Source of the DNA: Notamacropus eugenii
Taxonomy: Eukaryota; Chordata; Mammalia; Diprotodontia; Macropodidae
NCBI RefSeq assembly: GCF_028372415.1
Contig: NC_092875.1
Span: 350,940,225 to 351,004,224 of the forward strand
Direction of reading: 5' to 3'
Length of the DNA: 64,000 bases
The notes under the pieces are model-generated. The model had not been told where the DNA came from, did no database searches, and saw only the letters and a program-made list of their open reading frames with translations. The position numbers were made by a program, and so were the translations under genes. Positions within the stretch are counted from its first letter, which is position 1. The number at the start of each line of letters is the position of its first letter. Of this stretch, positions 59,520-64,000 are shown piece after piece.

Positions 59520-59650
59520 TCTTTTGATTCACATGTAAATTGGATTTAAGCGAGGCAGAATTGCATGAAGTAATCAACGTCACTCTCTCCACCAGAGTCA
59601 TCACGGTCCAGTGGCTGGACAGTCAATACACCTGGTCTTGGCTCATGATG
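59520..59650 (-). mobile_element. RTE-tailed non-autonomous element, antisense fragment
   Basis: Reversed, it reads 'catccactgcatcatgagcc', CCACTGGACCGTGATGACTC, 'tggtggagagagtgacg' and 'cttaaatccaatttacatg', the body also found at 9.7 and 48.6 kb. Confidence 0.7.
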
Positions 59651-60360
59651 CAGTGGATGTTCCAAAGAAAAGTTTGGGAGAGAAGAGGTGTCAGAAGAGG
59701 AGTCAGAAGACTGACTACAAAACTGAAGGTCTACAGAGTCATTGTGCTGACTTCATTGTTGTATGCCTGTGTAACATGGACAGTCTACCAGTGCAATGCC
59801 AGGAAACTGAATTGCTTCCATTTGAACTGTCTTGGGAAGATTCTGAGGATCATTTGTCAGGATAAGGTCCAGACACTGAAGTCCTTGCTCAAGCTTAACT
59901 CCCAAGCATTCAGATTATGCTTCAGAGAGAGCAACTCCAATGGGCTGGCCATGTTGTTTGAATGCAAAATGTACACTTGCCAAAAAGACTATTTTATGGA
60001 GAACTCGTTTGGGGTAGGTGATCACATGGTGGTCAGAAGAAGAGATACAAAGTCTCTCTCAAGAACTCTGAATTTGACTGTGCAACATGGGAGACACTGC
60101 ACAGGACTGCTCAGTATGGCATTCCCACATCAGAAGGGGTGCTGTGCTCTATGAGCAAACTAGAATTGAGATAACACAAAGTATTTGTAGGATGCGCAAA
60201 TTTGGAGTATCCACCCCAAATATTTACATGGACTATCTGTACCCAACCTGTGATAGAGTATTTCAAGCTTGTATTGATCTGATCAGCCACAGTCAGACAC
60301 ACTGAAACTTTACTTTATCGTGGTAATGTCATTTTGGTCCTCTTCAAACAACCAATTTCT
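59651..60360 (+). mobile_element. RTE LINE C-terminus with zinc-finger-like end and tail
   Basis: The frame from about 59660 reads LKVYRVIVLTSLLYACVTWT, then QCNARKLNCFHLNCLGKILR, the linker after the RTE reverse transcriptase. Further on, in a shifted frame, come RRRDTKSLSRTL and, near 60240-60305, PTCDRVFQACIDLISHSQTH, a C-x2-C-type motif ending in H-x3-H, which is diverged here. The tail GTGGTAATGTCATTTTGGTC closes it at about 60345. Several shifts; not functional. Confidence 0.85.
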
Positions 60361-60888
60361 TGGTTATACTGAAACAAACCAACAAAAACACAAAAGATCC
60401 TACTTTGCTTGCTCTTGTACTGGAAAGGCTCATATGATTTGATGCTGAGTGAAGTGAGCAGAACTGGGAGAATATTCTTCACAGAAATAGCCACAGTGAG
60501 TGATGACTAAATTTGGATAGACTTAGCCCTTCTCAGCAATGCAAGGACTTAAAACAATTCCAAAGGACTCATGATAGAAAATGTCATCCATATTCAAAGA
60601 ACTATGTAGTTGGAATGAAGAGGAAAGCAGACTATTTTCTTTTTTGTTTTGTTTTATTTATCTTTCTCATGATTTCTCCCATTTGTTATAATTCTTCTAT
60701 GCAACATGACTAATGTGAAAATGTGTTTAATAGGAATGTATGTGTAATGTCAATATCATACTGCGTGTCATCTTGGGGAGATATGTAGAGGGAGGGGGAG
60801 AAAATTTAAAACTTATGAAAGTGAATTTTGAAAACTAAAAATAGATAAATTAATAAATTGGAAAAAAAAAAGAAAATGCATCTCAGGT

Positions 60889-62992
60889 ACAGCCAATATA
60901 GCAGATTGAAGATAACATTTTTTTGCTGAGCTTTCTCAACGCAGTATCTCAAAAAGAAACATTTTTTAAAATGCCAAACCAAATTCCGAGAGAGAAAACC
61001 AATACAAAGTCACAGGGAGTCATTTTTCCAATCCGAGAAAGCTCAGAAAGACTGAAAAATAGGTCTGTGGACCCTGGGGTAAGGGCTGGCAAAGAGCATA
61101 GCACAGTGGAAGTAGCATTGACTGAAGGCTATAACATTGACTGTAGAGCAACAGCATCACCTAGAGATGATAAGAGAACTGAACACCTGGTCAGAAAAAG
61201 ATCCAAGAGGACATCTGTGCTACCACTGAGCACAGAATCAGGTGTCATTTGACAGTTCCGTTGCCCCTTGCCCATTCCAGTTTCATAATTTCAGGGAAGA
61301 GAGAAGTTGTCATAGTCATGAGGGAACTGTGCCTCCAAATGTGTAAGGAACAGAGCACAGACTAGAAGGGAAGTGAGTAGCCCTCTCCCCAGATCACACC
61401 ATGTTGGAAGCATTTAAACTTATCATTACCAACTGAGCTAAGAAAACAGCAAAAAGACATGAAAGATAGAGGTTCAGAACAGACATCATACCCTTCAAAC
61501 TACAGAGATAAGCTGAGCCCAACTCCAACATAAAGTCCAAAGTCATGAAACAGATTGGAAAATTGAGCATATAGCAAAATAAAACACAATCAGAAAAGTC
61601 TACTTTGGTGAGCAAGAAAGCTCAAGACATAAACTTAGAAGAAGGTTATGATTTGAAAACATTTGTAAGTAGAACTACAAATAAAAATTCAGATTGCATA
61701 AAAGCCCAAAATAATTCTGAGAAGAGCTAACAAAAGATGAAAAAGAGTAAAAATAAAGATTTCAAAAATCAAATAAGGGGAATAGAGGAAAAATTGGGAA
61801 AAGAAATGAGTTATGTAAGAAAATAGAAGTATGATTTGAAAGGAATGGTAGATTAAGGAAAGTAGTGGTGAGAATCAAAACAGACTATCGAGAAAAGATC
61901 AATGTAAAAAAAAAGATAAAGAGAAGAGAATAGAGGGAATACAGAATTTGCAGTCATAATTGAGAATGTGAATGGGTTGATGTATCACCTAGGCAATAGT
62001 CACGGCACTGGGGCAATTATGAATATGCCAGCATAATTCTGAATCACAAAGTATAACAGACTCTCCATATAGAAGGCAAAAGAAAAACATTTATGCAGAC
62101 ACCAGAAGACCAAATCCCCACATCAAAAGCCAAATCCATCATAGTTACCAAGAAGTTAATACGCATTAGCACTGCAGGGGATACAAACTATTTCCAAACC
62201 TTCCCCCCACTCCCTGCTGGGGTCTTCCCACAAACAAACCCTCACAAGACTAGCTATGCCTCCCTGCCTGTATCTTCTCTCCTCTGCTCCACATGCAGAT
62301 TTCATGGTCCTATTATTGAATGGGGAAGATCTTCCCATTTAAATTATCATTACACATGAAGTCATCCATAATACAGAAGAGCATAGTCTAATGAATGGAA
62401 CAGTGGAATCCAACAATATGTTGTTTACAAGAGACATATTTGGAACGATAATAGACCTACAGTTAAAATAAGGGTCTGAAGCAGAATCTATTATACTTCA
62501 GCTGAAGTAAACAACAAACAGGAATGATATTCATGATGTCCAATAAAGGAAAAGCAAAAGTAGACCTAATTAAAAGAAATAATCAAAGAAATTATGTTTT
62601 GCTAAAAGTAACTATAGACCAGAAATTAATACCAATACTAAACATATATTCAACAAATGGTATAGCATCTAAATTCTTGAAGGAATAGTTAAATGAGTTT
62701 CAGGAGGAAATAAATAATAAATCTATAGCAGTATGAGACCTCAATTTATACCTTTTAGACCTAGATAAATCTAATCATAAAATAAAGAAGAAAGAAGCTA
62801 AAAAAGTAAATACTATTTTAAAGGTATTAGACATGATTGATCTCTGGAGAACACTGGATAGAAATTTAAATAAGGGAACATTTTTGCTGATTAAACATGA
62901 CACCTTTACAAAAATTTACCATGTACTGTTACACAAATACATTATGAATAAATTCAGAAAAGCAGAAATATTAAATCATCATTTTCAAGCTA
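60889..62992 (+). mobile_element. L1 5' UTR to endonuclease, ORF1 mostly deleted
   Basis: 60889-61620 resembles an L1 leader that runs into ORF1 N-terminal sequence (about 61640-61805, 'gatttcaaaaatcaaataaggggaatagagg'). The sequence then jumps to the inter-ORF region (61.88-61.99 kb), so most of ORF1 is missing. After an insertion at 61993-62368, the endonuclease region continues to about 62992 ('caacaatatgttgtttacaagagacatatttgg', 'gacatgattgatctctggagaac'). Confidence 0.75.
61993..62368. mobile_element. Unclassified insertion inside L1 (LTR-like candidate)
   Basis: About 375 bp that breaks the L1 between 'gtgaatgggttgatgtatcacc' and 'taatacagaagagcatagtc'. It is richer in C (plus strand) than the L1 around it and contains CTTCCCCCCACTCCCTGCTG. 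No terminal motif or duplication could be fixed. Confidence 0.4.
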
Positions 62993-63109
62993 TAATGCAA
63001 TAAACATTGCAATAATTTTCAGGATACAATGTAATAAACATTTAATAAAGGTTTTTGAAGCGTTAGATTAAAATTTAATTGAAAGTTTAAAATTAAAGAA
63101 TGAGTGAGT

Positions 63110-64000
63110 CATGGATGGAGAATTAGGGGTAGCCACCCAGCTAAACTTTCCTAACATTCTACCTTAAAATAACTTCTCAAATTAAATTCTGTGGCATCAG
63201 AACCAACAAAAAGTTGCGGTGAGACATTTTTCTGACCTAAGCAAAAACTAAGAGGTCAGAAGTAGTAGTCTGGCACCAGGGTGAAGACTTATTTGGAGTG
63301 CACACACATGGCAGGGGAAACAGTGGCCATAGCAGTAGCAGCTTCTGAGGCTCTCAAGTTAGAGAGTGGTTAGAAAATTGGTCAGAAAGAGATTGCAGAG
63401 GAATCGTTGATGGCACTGAGTATAGTTGGTGCTGATTGCCCATAGGCAGTTCTTTGGTCTTTTTCCATTGTGGAAAGGAGCACTGGTTGACCAAAAGGGA
63501 GCAGGCACCCAAGTTACAGTACTGAAAACAAGAGGACTGCTCGCACTTGTGACTGTAGGGGACTAGGGCGGTCTATCAAGTTTAAAGACCAGAGTACAGC
63601 CCAGGAAAACAATGATAATAACTCTTCCAAAATTATACTTGCAGACTACAGAAAAGTTTCAGAAAATGAATTCTTAGCCCCAAATGAGTAGAAACCAATT
63701 TTAACATAAAGTTTAAAGTCAAGAAGTAGTCTAGAAAAATGATTAAACAACACTAACAACAAAAATGACTTTGACCATAAAAAGCTATTATGATGACAGG
63801 GAAGATCAAGACAAACTCAGAAGAAAACAATACTATGAAAACAGCTACAAAAAAAAAAACACAAAGAAAAATGATACTTGGTCTCAAATCTAACAGGAAT
63901 TCTTTGGAGAGTTTTGCTTTCTTTAAAAGAGATAAACGTGATAGAATAAAATTTGGGGAAAGAAATAGAAGTGATGCAAGAAACAAGAGAATTGACAGCT
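63110..64000 (+). mobile_element. L1 5' UTR and ORF1 start, running off the window
   Basis: 'gtggcatcagaaccaacaaaaag' near 63190-63215 matches the L1 leader at 54.57 kb (reversed). ORF1 N-terminal sequence starts near 63880. The copy continues beyond the right edge. No YY1-like motif is evident at its start. Confidence 0.65.

Larger units (their letters stand above)
57904..60870 (+). mobile_element. 5'-truncated L1 3' end with TSD, split by other repeats
   Basis: Flanked by AGAAAATGTATCTCAGG (57887-57903) and AGAAAATGCATCTCAGG (60871-60887). The first part (57904-58447) encodes the ORF2 C-terminus: MNRQFSEEEIKA, then HMKKCSKPLVTRGMQIKTTL, YHITSIRLANM and CWRSCGKVGTLIHCRWSCEL. The L1 resumes near 60420 ('ggaaaggctcatatgatttgatgctgagtg') and ends with its 3' UTR and a poly(A) at 60862-60870. 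About 2 kb between 58448 and 60420 is foreign. Confidence 0.88.

Overview
The window looks like marsupial nuclear DNA. It is AT-rich and holds no host gene that I can recognise. It is packed with repeats whose combination is characteristic of marsupials: L1 LINEs of a marsupial type, an RTE-class LINE, tRNA-headed SINEs whose body and tail resemble the end of that RTE, many old L2 and MIR copies, and long microsatellites. A didelphid opossum would fit, but the sequence alone does not fix the species. The region is best read as intergenic or intronic.

Layout. 1-9.1 kb is a mosaic of broken L1 pieces in both orientations with one full SINE at 3.24 kb. 9.4-12.5 kb holds low-complexity DNA and a decayed RTE reverse transcriptase. 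12.5-15.3 kb is the best preserved element: a minus-strand 'half-L1' with a complete 5' UTR, an ORF1 reading frame, no ORF2, a 16-bp target-site duplication (TSD) and what looks like a 3' transduction. 16.04-16.33 kb is a near-complete 7SL RNA retropseudogene. 16.3-30 kb is the least repeat-dense part, with unique sequence, L2/MIR relics, a 113-bp inverted pair at 19.6/20.4 kb, a GATA array and a block near 26.8-27.5 kb that may be conserved non-coding DNA. 30-45 kb is mostly L2, MIR and SINE, including an L1 5' fragment inside an L2 and a 1.5-kb antisense L2 double copy.

45.3-47.5 kb holds an L1 3' half with an RTE fragment nested in it, then an LTR-like block. 47.9-48.15 kb is a large pyrimidine tract. 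48.7-54.7 kb is a minus-strand L1 into which a full-length PCBP2 mRNA was retroposed, with 16-bp TSD, spliced isoform structure, GC-rich 5' UTR and several disabling lesions. 55-57.9 kb is old sequence with L2. 57.9-60.9 kb is an L1 3' end with a 17-bp TSD, itself split by about 2 kb of other repeats including an RTE C-terminus. 60.9-64 kb holds two more L1 5' regions.

No intact protein-coding gene, operon, CRISPR array or new system was found. What is worth following is retrotransposition biology: the half-L1 with 3' transduction, the PCBP2 retrocopy with its CpG-dense leader, the sequence shared between SINE-like elements and RTE tails, and the YY1-like motif at several L1 5' ends.
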